From contig JANOBJ010000205.1 in the NCBI GenBank assembly GCA_031411575.1, positions 1 through 21,255 of the forward strand: 21,255 nt of DNA, written 5' to 3'. Position 1 is the stretch's first letter; each line of letters opens with the position of its first letter. Positions 13,901-21,255 of the stretch are shown one piece after another. A model generated the notes under the pieces. It saw nothing but the letters and a program-made list of their open reading frames with translations. It made no database searches and was not told where the DNA came from. This DNA comes from JANOBJ01 sp031411575. Its GTDB lineage: Bacteria > Pseudomonadota > Gammaproteobacteria > Burkholderiales > Burkholderiaceae_C. Both the position numbers and the translations under genes were made by a program.

Positions 13901-15183
13901 ACCTGCGCGGCCTGGCGCTTCAGGCGTGCCGATTCCGGCTGCTGCCCCACACGCTGCTGCAGCAAGTGCTGCGCACCGCTCCATCGCCCGCTCTTGATCA
14001 TCGCATCCAGGTAAATTTGCTCGAACAAATCGCGCTGGGCGTGGCTGCCGCCGATTTCCACCAGGCGTGGCAACGCCAGACCCAGCTGGTCCAGCGCTGT
14101 GGCGTGGTCACCCTGCGCGTGCGCGAGCAGCCCCCGGCTGGCGGGTACACACACGCGTTGCCAGGTGCTGCTGCCGCTGTCGCGCGCGTGGGATTCGATG
14201 TTGTTCATCAACGTGTGGGCCTCGCTGCGCCCCGCGCGCGCCAGACCGTACAGGTACTGCATGTCGAGGAAGGGCAGCACCTGGTCGTGCACGCGCGTCA
14301 GCAGATAGCCCGCCACGTCTTGCCAACGGTCACCCACGTCGACGCCGGCCAGCTCCAGGCGTGCCAGCAGCGACACCGCGTTGATCTGGTCCTGCGAGTA
14401 GTCTTTGGCCACGCCCCAGACCCGCTGGTCGTACAGCCGCAGCACCTCGTCATGCCGGTCGAGTTCCAGCGCAAACAGCGCGGCGTGCCACCAGTTGTGC
14501 GTCACCATGAAAGAGTTCAGCCCGGTCCAGGTGTCGCTGACGCTGGCCATGAACTCGACGCCCTCGGTGATCCGCCCCTCCGTCAGCAGCACGTGCGCCA
14601 GTGCATGGTGGGCCCACGGCTCCTTGCGGCACAAGCCAATGGCGGTGCGGGCCGCGCGCTCGGCCTCCGTCAGAAAGTGACACTGCTCCCAGCCGAACGC
14701 CAGCATGCCGTGCAGGTAAGGCACATCGGCCGCAGCCGGCAGTGCGGCCAGCGCCAGCCGCAGCATGCCGGGTGAATCGCCTCGGTTGAACAGGTGGTAC
14801 TGCCCGAGCTTCACCGAGGCCAGGTCACGCGGGCATTCACGCGCCTGCTCCTCGTGCAGCGCGATGGCGCGGGCGATGTCCCCATCGACCCAGGCCGCCA
14901 CGGCGTTGACAAAACGTCGTTCCCGCGGCGTGGCCTGCAGCGTTGATGCCAGGGCGCGGTCGATGAAGGGGCGGGCATTGGCCGGCGCCGCGCGCGATTC
15001 GGCAAACATGTGCAGCGCGGCGATGCTGGCCTGCACGATGGGGCTGCGGTCGCTGTCAGCCAGCTGCAGGATGTTGACGGCCCGCGCCTCGCTGGCGATG
15101 AAGCCTTCCACAAAGTCGTTCAGCGCGGCCAGGCTGGCCGGCGTCTGCAGCGTGACCGGGTTGCCCAGGCTGTCGCTCGGCAT
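13846..15183 (-). CDS. Tetratricopeptide repeat protein, TTC38-like
   Basis: This 445-residue soluble, helix-rich protein resembles the TTC38 family of TPR proteins. Recognisable stretches are SVKLGQYHLFNRGDSPGML near 125, LHGMLAFGWEQCHFLTEAE near 155, the helix pair EPWAHHALAHVLLTEGRI near 188 and THNWWHAALFALELDRHDEV near 225. The several histidines in the middle are a feature of the family; function is unknown in bacteria. No signal peptide is seen. ATG 15183 is chosen over GTG 15186 because GAGGT sits at the right distance. It starts 8 bp after the amidase stop, so it belongs to the transporter-amidase operon. Its 3' end overlaps the convergent phosphatase gene by 55 bp. Confidence 0.85.
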   Translation of the reverse strand: MPSDSLGNPVTLQTPASLAALNDFVEGFIASEARAVNILQLADSDRSPIVQASIAALHMFAESRAAPANARPFIDRALASTLQATPRERRFVNAVAAWVDGDIARAIALHEEQARECPRDLASVKLGQYHLFNRGDSPGMLRLALAALPAAADVPYLHGMLAFGWEQCHFLTEAERAARTAIGLCRKEPWAHHALAHVLLTEGRITEGVEFMASVSDTWTGLNSFMVTHNWWHAALFALELDRHDEVLRLYDQRVWGVAKDYSQDQINAVSLLARLELAGVDVGDRWQDVAGYLLTRVHDQVLPFLDMQYLYGLARAGRSEAHTLMNNIESHARDSGSSTWQRVCVPASRGLLAHAQGDHATALDQLGLALPRLVEIGGSHAQRDLFEQIYLDAMIKSGRWSGAQHLLQQRVGQQPESARLKRQAAQVYAALGLTDSLANAANLA

Positions 15184-15191
15184 CACCGACC

Positions 15192-16595
15192 TCAGTGGCG
15201 GGGCGGTTCAGGCCATGCGCGCTGCGGGCCACGCAGTTGCTCGTAGGCATACGACACCTGCAGCACGCCCAGGTCGTCAAACCGCTGCCCCGCGATCTGC
15301 AGGCCAATGGGCAGGCCCGTCGACGTGAAGCCGCAGTTGATCGACGCCGCCGGTTGCTCGCTCATGTTGTAGGGCACGGTGAAGGCAATGTGCTCCAGCG
15401 GGTGGCGCGGGTCGTTGGTGGGCGAGGGCAGCTCGGCCGCGAAGGCCGGTACGGGTGATGTGGGCGACAGCACGAAGTCAAACGCGCTGCAGGCCTGCAC
15501 CGTGGCCACGCGCGTGGCATGGAACTGGCTGGCGGCGGCAAACACCTGCACGCCGGTCATCTGCGCCGCGCTGTCGCCCCAGGACTGGATATAGCCCAGC
15601 ACCTTGCGCTGCTTCTCGGGGCGCAGCGCCGCCAGATCCAGATGCGTGCGCATGCGCCAGAAGTGGTCCATGCCGTCCAGCATGGTGCGCGTGAGAAACG
15701 GCTTCATCGGCGTGACGGTGGCGCCCGCGCGCTCGAACAGGCGTGCCGCCGCTTCCACAGCCTCGCGCACCTCGGGTTCGACGGGCAGACCGCAGCCTGC
15801 ATCCAGCAGCAGCCCGATGCGCAGGCCCCGCAGCCTATCGGTGCCCCGGCCAAACTGGTCCCAGGCGATCGCTTGTGGCGGGAGGCTCATGCTGTCGCGC
15901 ACATCGGGCCGCGCCAGCGCCTGCATCATCAGCGCGGCGTCGGCCACGCTGCGCGTCATGGGGCCGGCCGCCCGGCCGGTGTAGGGCGGATCGATCGGCA
16001 CGCGCCCCAGGCTGGGCTTCAGGCCAACCACGCCACACCAGCCTGCCGGCAGACGGATAGAGCCTCCAATGTCGGTGCCCAGGTGCAGGGGGCCGTAGCC
16101 CGCCGCCGCAGCGGCACCCGCGCCGGCACTGGAGCCGCCGGGCGTCTTGCTCACATCCCACGGGTTGCGTGCGATGGCGTGAAAAGACGACAGGCCCGAG
16201 GACAGCATGCCGTAGTCGGGCATGGTGGTTTTGCACACGATCACCGCACCGGCTTCACGCAGACGCGCGGCCGGCGGGGCATCCGCCGCCGCTGGGGTGA
16301 GGTCGGTAGCGGCAGTACCGAGCGGCGTGGGATCGCCCGCTGTGGCGATGTTGTCCTTGACGGTCGTGGGCACGCCGTCCAGCGGCCCGCAAGGCTCGCC
16401 ACGCTGCCAGCGCGCCTCGGACGCACGCGCCTGCGCCAGCGCAGCGTCGGCGTTGAGCAGCCAGGTGGCGTGCAGATGCGGTTCCCATCGTGCGATGTGG
16501 TTCAGCACCGCCTGCGTCACCTCGACCGGCGACAGGCTGCGACCGCGGTAGGCCGCGGTCAGTTCGGTCGCTGGCAGGGCGTGGAGTTCAGGCAT
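15192..16595 (-). CDS. Amidase (amidase signature family)
   Basis: This 467-residue enzyme hydrolyses a carboxamide bond. The amidase-signature triad is complete: Lys80 in VPTTVKDN, the cis-Ser155 in KTPGGSSAGAG and nucleophile Ser179 in GTDIGGSIRLPAG, with the family's usual 24-residue spacing between the serines. The C-terminal SPTSPVPAF and GLPIGLQIAG segments are also typical. No signal peptide is seen, so it acts in the cytoplasm. GatA is unlikely because no gatB or gatC is nearby. It follows the binding protein by 41 bp and precedes the TPR gene by 8 bp, so it probably cleaves the compound brought in by the ABC transporter. The ATG at 16595 lacks a strong ribosome binding site. Confidence 0.93.
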   Translation of the reverse strand: MPELHALPATELTAAYRGRSLSPVEVTQAVLNHIARWEPHLHATWLLNADAALAQARASEARWQRGEPCGPLDGVPTTVKDNIATAGDPTPLGTAATDLTPAAADAPPAARLREAGAVIVCKTTMPDYGMLSSGLSSFHAIARNPWDVSKTPGGSSAGAGAAAAAGYGPLHLGTDIGGSIRLPAGWCGVVGLKPSLGRVPIDPPYTGRAAGPMTRSVADAALMMQALARPDVRDSMSLPPQAIAWDQFGRGTDRLRGLRIGLLLDAGCGLPVEPEVREAVEAAARLFERAGATVTPMKPFLTRTMLDGMDHFWRMRTHLDLAALRPEKQRKVLGYIQSWGDSAAQMTGVQVFAAASQFHATRVATVQACSAFDFVLSPTSPVPAFAAELPSPTNDPRHPLEHIAFTVPYNMSEQPAASINCGFTSTGLPIGLQIAGQRFDDLGVLQVSYAYEQLRGPQRAWPEPPRH

Positions 16596-16636
16596 GCGCC
16601 ATCAGCGCCAGCTAGTCTGCCCAGCCGACAAGCCGC

Positions 16637-18130
16637 TCATGACCACGACAGTGCCGACAGGTCGTTCACAAACACCGGCATGTCTTTCCACAGGCCGTTG
16701 ATACGCTTGTTGGCCACCGTGATCCACTGCGGCTGGTACAGGAAGGCGTGAACCGAATCCTCCGCAATCAGCCGTTGCGCGTCGCCGAGCAGCTTGGCGC
16801 GGTCCGCCGCACGGGGCGTGGTCTTGATCTTGTCGAACAGCGTGTTGAACTTGGCGGACTCGTAGTTCCAGTAGTAGCCGGGCTTGGCAAAGTTGCCCAG
16901 GTCGAATGGCTCCACATGCGAAATGATGGTCAGGACAAAGGCCTTCTTGCCATAGGTGCCGCTTAACCATTGCGCCCACTCGACGTTTTGCAGCTTGGCG
17001 GTGATTCCGACCTTGGCCAGTTGCGCCGCGATCACCTCACCACCCTGGCGGGCGTACGGCGGCGGCGGCAGTGTGAGCGTGAGCTCCAGCGGCGTGGTGA
17101 TACCGGCTTCCTTGAGCAGCGCGCGCGCCTTGTCCGGGTTGTAGGCGTTGATGCCCGTGGTGTCGACATAGCCAAACGCTCCGGGTACATAGTGGCTGCC
17201 GATGGGCGCGCCGTACCCGTCACCAGCACCTTCGATCACGGCCTTGCGGTCGATGGCCGCTGCGATGGCGCGCCGCACCCGCACGTCATCCAGCGGCTTC
17301 TTTTTTTTGTTGATGGACAGGATTGTTTTGGCGCGCGAACCTGCTACCAACACCTGGAACTTCGGGTTGCTCTTGAACTGGGCCACGCTGCGCGGCGTGA
17401 CGCGCGGGAAGGCGTCCACGTCACCGGCCAGCAAGGCGGCCACCTGCGCTGCGGGGTCAGAGATGAAGCGAAACGTGGCCTTCTTCATCTTGATCGCGCT
17501 GGCATTGCGAAAGCCGTCCCACTTGGCCAGCGTGACCGATGAGCCCTTGACCCAATTCTCGAGCTGGTAGGGGCCTGTGCCAACCGGTTTGGTGGCATTG
17601 GTGTCGACACTCTTGGGCTCGACAATGATGGCCGTGGCCTGGCCCATCAGGAACAGGAAATCGGGATCGAGTTCCTTGTTGATGATGACCACAGTATGGT
17701 CGTCGATCGCCGCCACGCGCTCCATGCTGGCGAACGTGCGCTTGTCCTTGTTGGTGCTTTTCTCGCCGCCGGCACGCTCGAACGAAAACTTCACCGCGTT
17801 GGCGTTGAACGGCTCGCCGTTCTGGAACTTGACGCCCCGGCGCAAACGGAAGGTATAGGTCTTGAGGTCGGGCGAGATTTCCCAGCCCTCGGCCAGGAGC
17901 GGCGTCACGCTGCCATCGGCATTGATTTTGGTCAGCGTCTCGAACACGTTGTACTGCACGATTTCGGCGATCGCGGACGCGGCGCCAGCCGTTGGGTCCA
18001 GTCCCGGCGGCTCCAGCGCCATCGCCAGCACCACGGCATCCTTGCGGTTCTGGGCGAACGCGGTCTGCGGCAGTGCCAGGGCGCCACCTGCGAGGGCGGC
18101 AGAAGTCAAAATAACGCGTCGATTCAGCAT
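16637..18130 (-). CDS. ABC transporter substrate-binding protein, family 5 (peptide/nickel type)
   Basis: This 497-residue protein is the periplasmic receptor of a Dpp/Opp-type ABC transporter. The N-terminus LNRRVILTSAALAGGALALP with AFA-QN is a signal peptide; the paired arginines and hydrophobic stretch make Tat export possible. The family 5 pattern follows: EPPGLDPTAG near 40, PLLAEGWEISPDLKTYTFRLRRGVKFQNG near 78-105, and VGTGPYQLENW near 184. ATG 18130 is preferred to an upstream open frame at 18157 because AGGAGA precedes it. It lies downstream of both ATPase genes, while in many Dpp operons the receptor gene comes first. The ligand could be a peptide, an amide or another small molecule. 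Confidence 0.94.
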   Translation of the reverse strand: MLNRRVILTSAALAGGALALPQTAFAQNRKDAVVLAMALEPPGLDPTAGAASAIAEIVQYNVFETLTKINADGSVTPLLAEGWEISPDLKTYTFRLRRGVKFQNGEPFNANAVKFSFERAGGEKSTNKDKRTFASMERVAAIDDHTVVIINKELDPDFLFLMGQATAIIVEPKSVDTNATKPVGTGPYQLENWVKGSSVTLAKWDGFRNASAIKMKKATFRFISDPAAQVAALLAGDVDAFPRVTPRSVAQFKSNPKFQVLVAGSRAKTILSINKKKKPLDDVRVRRAIAAAIDRKAVIEGAGDGYGAPIGSHYVPGAFGYVDTTGINAYNPDKARALLKEAGITTPLELTLTLPPPPYARQGGEVIAAQLAKVGITAKLQNVEWAQWLSGTYGKKAFVLTIISHVEPFDLGNFAKPGYYWNYESAKFNTLFDKIKTTPRAADRAKLLGDAQRLIAEDSVHAFLYQPQWITVANKRINGLWKDMPVFVNDLSALSWS

Positions 18131-18173
18131 GGTTGGTTTCTCCTGACAAGGATCCATAACGAACGGCGGATGT

Positions 18174-18190
18174 CACCGGTCTACACGGTG
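18174..18190. repeat. Small inverted repeat between the ATPase and binding-protein genes
   Basis: CACCG (18174-18178) and CGGTG (18186-18190) form a short stem with a 7-base loop in the 78-bp gap. There is no T-run. It could modulate mRNA stability between the two cistrons, but it may be chance. Confidence 0.25.
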
Positions 18191-18208
18191 CACATCATCG
18201 CCGAAAAA

Positions 18209-19243
18209 TCAGCTGGCGTGCACGGCCGGCGCGCGCTGCAGGGCTTCGCCCGGGGTGGCTGCGAAATGGCAGGCGGCGACGTGTGCCGTGCCGAGCGGCC
18301 GCAGCTCGGGCCGCTCGGTAACGCAGCGCTGTTGCGCCAGCGGGCAGCGGCTGGCATAGGCGCATCCACCCGGCGGGGGCAGGGCGGGCGCGTCGGCGGT
18401 GGCTGGTTTTTGCGCGGTGCGCCGCAGGCGCCCGGGCTCTGCGCGCGGAACAGCGTCCAGCAGCGCCTGCGTATAGGGATGCGCCGCAGCGCGAAACAGG
18501 GTTTCGGGCGGCCCCTGCTCGACGATCCGCCCCTGGTAGATCACCGCGACCTCTGCGCACAGATGGTCCACCACCGCCAGATCGTGGCTGATCAGCAGGT
18601 AGGTGACGCCGAACTCGGCCTGCAGATCCTGCATCAGGTTCAGCACCTGCGCCTGCACCGACACGTCCAGCGCGCTGACCGGCTCGTCGGCGACGATCAG
18701 CTTGGGCCGGGTGATCAGCGCGCGCGCGATGGCAATGCGCTGGCGCTGGCCGCCGGAGAACTCATGGGGGTATTTGTCCAGATCCGAGGCGCGCAGGCCG
18801 ACCGATGCCAACACCTGCATCGCCTGCTCGCGCCGCGCGGGCCGGTTGGCGCGGCCTGCCAGGTGCAGCGCCACGAGTGGCTCGGTCACGATGCGCTCGA
18901 TGGTTTGCCGGGGGTCGAGCGAGCCATAGGGGTCCTGGAACACCATCTGGAAGTCACGCCGCGCCTCACGCAGGTCGCCGGGTGCCAGCTGGTGCAGATC
19001 GCGGCCGGCCAGGTGCACGCTGCCAGCGGTCGGTTTTTCCAATGCCATCACCAGCCGGGCCAGCGTTGATTTGCCCGATCCCGATTCGCCCACGATGCCC
19101 AGGCTGCGGCCGGCTTGGACAGTGATGCTGACGCCACGCAAGGCCTGCACCACTGGCGGCGCGCGGAACAGGCTTTCGCGCGGCAAGGCGTAGTGCTTGA
19201 CCAGGCGGTCAACCCGCAACAGCGCGGGGGCTTCGCGATTCAC
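18209..19243 (-). CDS. ABC transporter ATP-binding protein, DppF/OppF type
   Basis: This 344-residue cytoplasmic ATPase powers the peptide-type transporter. Walker A GESGSGKST is at 53-60, the signature FSGGQRQRIAIARAL at 162-176, Walker B KLIVADEP at 181-188 and the switch histidine in LLISHDL near 220. The C-terminal oligopeptide domain includes AHPYTQALLDAVP near 254 and four cysteines (C294, C300, C307, C325), spaced as in Dpp/Opp ATPases known to carry an iron-sulfur cluster. The start is GTG at 19243, overlapping the upstream ATPase stop as GTGA with AGGGGA before it; the frame is open further upstream but that would run into the other ATPase gene. Confidence 0.93.
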   Translation of the reverse strand: MNREAPALLRVDRLVKHYALPRESLFRAPPVVQALRGVSITVQAGRSLGIVGESGSGKSTLARLVMALEKPTAGSVHLAGRDLHQLAPGDLREARRDFQMVFQDPYGSLDPRQTIERIVTEPLVALHLAGRANRPARREQAMQVLASVGLRASDLDKYPHEFSGGQRQRIAIARALITRPKLIVADEPVSALDVSVQAQVLNLMQDLQAEFGVTYLLISHDLAVVDHLCAEVAVIYQGRIVEQGPPETLFRAAAHPYTQALLDAVPRAEPGRLRRTAQKPATADAPALPPPGGCAYASRCPLAQQRCVTERPELRPLGTAHVAACHFAATPGEALQRAPAVHAS

Positions 19244-20226
19244 GGTGATTCCCCTGCGGCGGCCACCGCGTCCAGTCGCAGGCAGCGAGCCACATGGCCG
19301 TCGGCGATCTTCACCTCGGGCGGCACGACAACCTGGCAATCGGGCACGGTGAAGGCGCAGCGGCCGGCAAACGGGCAGCCCGGCGGCAAATCCACCAGCT
19401 CGGGGACAGTGCCGCCAATCGTCGTGAAGCGGGTGCCGCGCGCAGCGCCCAGCCGGGGTCGCGCGCCAAACAGCCCGCGCGTGTAGGGGTGCGCGCGCCG
19501 CGCAAACACGCTGTCGGTTGGCCCGCTTTCCACCACGCTGCCGCCATACATCACCAGCATGCGCGACACGTTCTGGGCGATCACGCCCAGGTCATGCGAG
19601 ATCAGCAGCAGCGCCATGCCGCGCTCGGCCACCAGGTCGCTGATCAAATCGAGAATCTGGCCCTGGATGGTCACGTCCAGCGCGGTCGTGGGTTCGTCGG
19701 CAATCAGGATGTCGGGGCCGCAGGCCAGCGCCATGGCAATCGTGATGCGCTGGCGCTGGCCACCCGAAAATTGGTGCGGATAGGCATCCAAGCGCCGCGC
19801 GGCGTCCGCAATGCCGACGCGATCCAGCAACTCCGTGGCTTGCCGGCGTGCGTCGGCGCTGGAAAGGCCGCGGTGCAGCCGCAGTGGCTCAGCCACCTGG
19901 TGGCCGATGCTGTGCACCGGGTTGAGCGCGGTCATCGGCTCCTGGAAGATCATGCCGATGCGGTCGCCGCGTATCTGGCACAGGGCGTCATCCGACTCGC
20001 CGAGCAGTTCGCGGCCTTCCAGCCGGATGCTGCCCGACACCACGGCGTCTTCCGGCAGCAGGCCCAGCAGCGACAGCGCGGTGATCGATTTGCCGCAGCC
20101 GGATTCGCCGACGAGGCCGAGCGTTTCGCCGCGTTCGAGCGAGAAGCTCATCCCGCGTACCGCATCGGCCGGGCCGCGCTGGGTTTGCAGCCGGACGCGC
20201 AGATCAGTGACTTCGAGCAGTGGCAT
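19240..20226 (-). CDS. ABC transporter ATP-binding protein, DppD/OppD type
   Basis: This 328-residue protein is the second ATPase of the transporter. Walker A GESGCGKS is at 40-47, the signature QFSGGQRQRITIAMAL at 152-167, Walker B DILIADEPTTALD at 172-184 and the switch histidine in LLISHDL near 211. The C-terminal domain has AHPYTRGLFGARP near 245 and cysteines C284, C290, C297 and C315, the same spacing (5, 6 and 17 residues between) as in the partner ATPase, consistent with a 4Fe-4S site. It starts 3 bp after the permease stop and ends in a 4-bp overlap with the next ATPase, so all are translated from one mRNA. Confidence 0.94.
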   Translation of the reverse strand: MPLLEVTDLRVRLQTQRGPADAVRGMSFSLERGETLGLVGESGCGKSITALSLLGLLPEDAVVSGSIRLEGRELLGESDDALCQIRGDRIGMIFQEPMTALNPVHSIGHQVAEPLRLHRGLSSADARRQATELLDRVGIADAARRLDAYPHQFSGGQRQRITIAMALACGPDILIADEPTTALDVTIQGQILDLISDLVAERGMALLLISHDLGVIAQNVSRMLVMYGGSVVESGPTDSVFARRAHPYTRGLFGARPRLGAARGTRFTTIGGTVPELVDLPPGCPFAGRCAFTVPDCQVVVPPEVKIADGHVARCLRLDAVAAAGESP

Positions 20227-20229
20227 CGG

Positions 20230-21108
20230 CTAACGTTTCCTCGCCAGCCGCGGGTCGAGCAGGTCGCGCAGGCCGTCGCCCAGCTGGTTCAGGCCAAGCA
20301 CTGCGAACGCGATGGCGGCACCGGGCCACACAGCCAAGAGGGGCGCCTGGAACATCAGCGTCTGCGCCTCGCTGAGCATGCGGCCCCAGGACGGCTGCGG
20401 CGGCTGGGTGCCCAGGCCCAGGTACGACAGCGCCGCCTCGGCCAGGATGGCAATGGCAAAGCGGATGGACACCTGCACCGTCAGCACCGACAGGATGTTG
20501 GGCAGCACGTGTTCGACCGTGATCGCCAGCGGCCCCTTGCCGCAGGCACGTGCCGCCAGCACGAACTCGCGGGCCCAGATGGCATTGGCCGCAGCCCGCG
20601 TGAGCCGCGCAAAGTTGGGGATGTTGTAAATGCCGATGGCGATGATCGAGTTGACGATGCCCGCGCCGAAAACCGCCGTCATCATGATCGCCGACAGGAT
20701 GGCGGGAAACGCAAAGGTGAAGTCCGACAGCCGCATGATGATTTCTTCCACCCAGCCGCGCCGTGCGGCAGCCAGCAGACCCAGCGCGACGCCGATGGTC
20801 AGGCCGATGCCGACGGCGATCACGCCCACCAAAATCGAGTTGCGGGCGCCCACCAGCAGCAGCGACGCCACGTCGCGCCCAAACGGATCGGTGCCGAGCC
20901 AGTGGCTCCATGAAGGCGGCTGCAGTTTGCCCGGCAGGTCCATCTCATAAGGCGACCAGGGCGTCCAGACCAGCGACAGAGCCGCCGCGGCCAGCAGCAG
21001 CAGTGTCAGCAAGCCGCCGATCACGAAGCTGCGATGCCCCAGCGCGCGCCGCCAGAAGCCTGGCGCTTTTGCAAGCCCTTCGCCGGAGGTTTCCACAGTT
21101 GCAAGCAT
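20230..21108 (-). CDS. ABC transporter permease, DppC/OppC type
   Basis: This 292-residue inner-membrane protein is one of the two permeases of the peptide-type transporter. A cytoplasmic N-terminus with W-R-R-A-L-G-H-R-S leads into a first helix at about 29-48. The extracytoplasmic HWLGTDPFGRDVASLLLVGAR motif near 69-89 is diagnostic of the DppC side. Five further helices follow, with the ATPase-docking EAA-type loop near ACGKGPLAITVEHVLPNILS at about 189. ATG 21108 is preceded by TGAGG. The expected partner permease should lie just upstream, and a matching short C-terminus is seen at the window end. Confidence 0.94.
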   Translation of the reverse strand: MLATVETSGEGLAKAPGFWRRALGHRSFVIGGLLTLLLLAAAALSLVWTPWSPYEMDLPGKLQPPSWSHWLGTDPFGRDVASLLLVGARNSILVGVIAVGIGLTIGVALGLLAAARRGWVEEIIMRLSDFTFAFPAILSAIMMTAVFGAGIVNSIIAIGIYNIPNFARLTRAAANAIWAREFVLAARACGKGPLAITVEHVLPNILSVLTVQVSIRFAIAILAEAALSYLGLGTQPPQPSWGRMLSEAQTLMFQAPLLAVWPGAAIAFAVLGLNQLGDGLRDLLDPRLARKR

Positions 21109-21111
21109 GAG

Positions 21112-21233
21112 AAAGCCTCAACGCGCGGCCGCCGCGGAACCGGCTTGGCCGGGCCGCTGGCGGCGCCCCTGGGCGAACGAAGGACCCTTGGGCTTCCTGG
21201 GGGGAGGCGGCCGCAGGCCGCTTCGGGGGGGAG
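21112..21233. repeat. GC-rich intergenic element, Comamonadaceae-type repeat
   Basis: The stretch holds GGCGGCCGCAGGCCGC with runs of G on both sides (about 21200-21232) and GGCCGGGCCGCTGGCGGCGCC upstream of it. Such CCCCCC-hairpin blocks followed by a proline/arginine-rich non-coding tail are scattered between genes in Comamonadaceae, from memory. It separates the two permease genes inside an operon. The repeat call needs a genome search. Confidence 0.5.
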
Positions 21234-21255
21234 TCATATATCGCTGGCCTTGATG
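21234..21255 (-). CDS. C-terminal tail of an upstream gene, probably the DppB/OppB-type permease (partial)
   Basis: Reading the minus strand into the window gives IKASDI and a TGA stop at 21236-21234. The position, directly upstream of the DppC-type permease in the same direction, is where the partner DppB-type permease is expected, and the short tail is compatible with it. Only six residues are visible, so identity is inferred from gene order. Confidence 0.4.

Noticed and set aside
19294..20913. 539-codon plus-strand open frame antisense to the ATPase and permease genes
   Set aside because: It is a GC-driven shadow: histidine-, glutamine- and arginine-rich, no domain, and opposite to well-supported transporter genes.
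1..21255. Search for CRISPR arrays, tRNA and rRNA genes, and toxin-antitoxin or phage-defence genes
   Set aside because: No regularly spaced repeats, cloverleaf-like sequence, rRNA segment or defence-type domain was recognised by reading; a covariance-model search would be needed to exclude small RNAs.

Overview
The window looks like chromosomal DNA of a high-GC betaproteobacterium, most likely a Burkholderiales member close to the Comamonadaceae. This is inferred from the GC-rich codon use, the TRAP and Dpp/Opp transporter gene types, the rsmD-coaD pair, and two intergenic elements resembling dispersed repeats I remember from Comamonadaceae genomes. No rRNA, tRNA or CRISPR array was seen.

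Layout. (1) Positions 1-3518, minus strand: a transport and catabolic operon in the order SDR dehydrogenase, TRAP binding protein, TRAP small permease, TRAP large permease (cut by the window edge). A LysR-type regulator is divergent at 3740-4654. (2) 4841-5464: a lone catalytic-domain tyrosine recombinase between non-coding stretches, a possible mark of past horizontal transfer. (3) 5685-8505, minus strand: a tightly coupled four-gene operon of NAD-dependent epimerase-like protein, secreted DUF2141 protein, multi-pass membrane protein of unknown family, and ABA4-like (DUF4281) membrane protein. A TetR regulator (8595-9173) is divergent, and the shared AT-rich promoter contains stacked palindromes. 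(4) 9296-10980: an apparently intact IS1182-family insertion sequence with 16-bp terminal inverted repeats and a 4-bp target duplication, ending 41 bp before rsmD. (5) 11022-13900: housekeeping genes rsmD and coaD, an alpha/beta hydrolase on the minus strand, and a histidine phosphatase. (6) 13846-21255, minus strand: a peptide-type ABC transporter operon (permease tail, permease, two ATPases, binding protein) followed by an amidase and a TTC38-like TPR protein.

How they work together. Region 1 probably imports an organic acid or sugar acid through a TRAP transporter and oxidises or reduces it with the SDR under LysR control. Region 6 probably imports a peptide or amide compound and hydrolyses it with the amidase. 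Region 3 is the least explained: a TetR-controlled, translationally coupled set of one oxidoreductase, one exported small protein and two membrane proteins. It is the best candidate here for an undescribed functional module. Substrates of all three systems are inference only.
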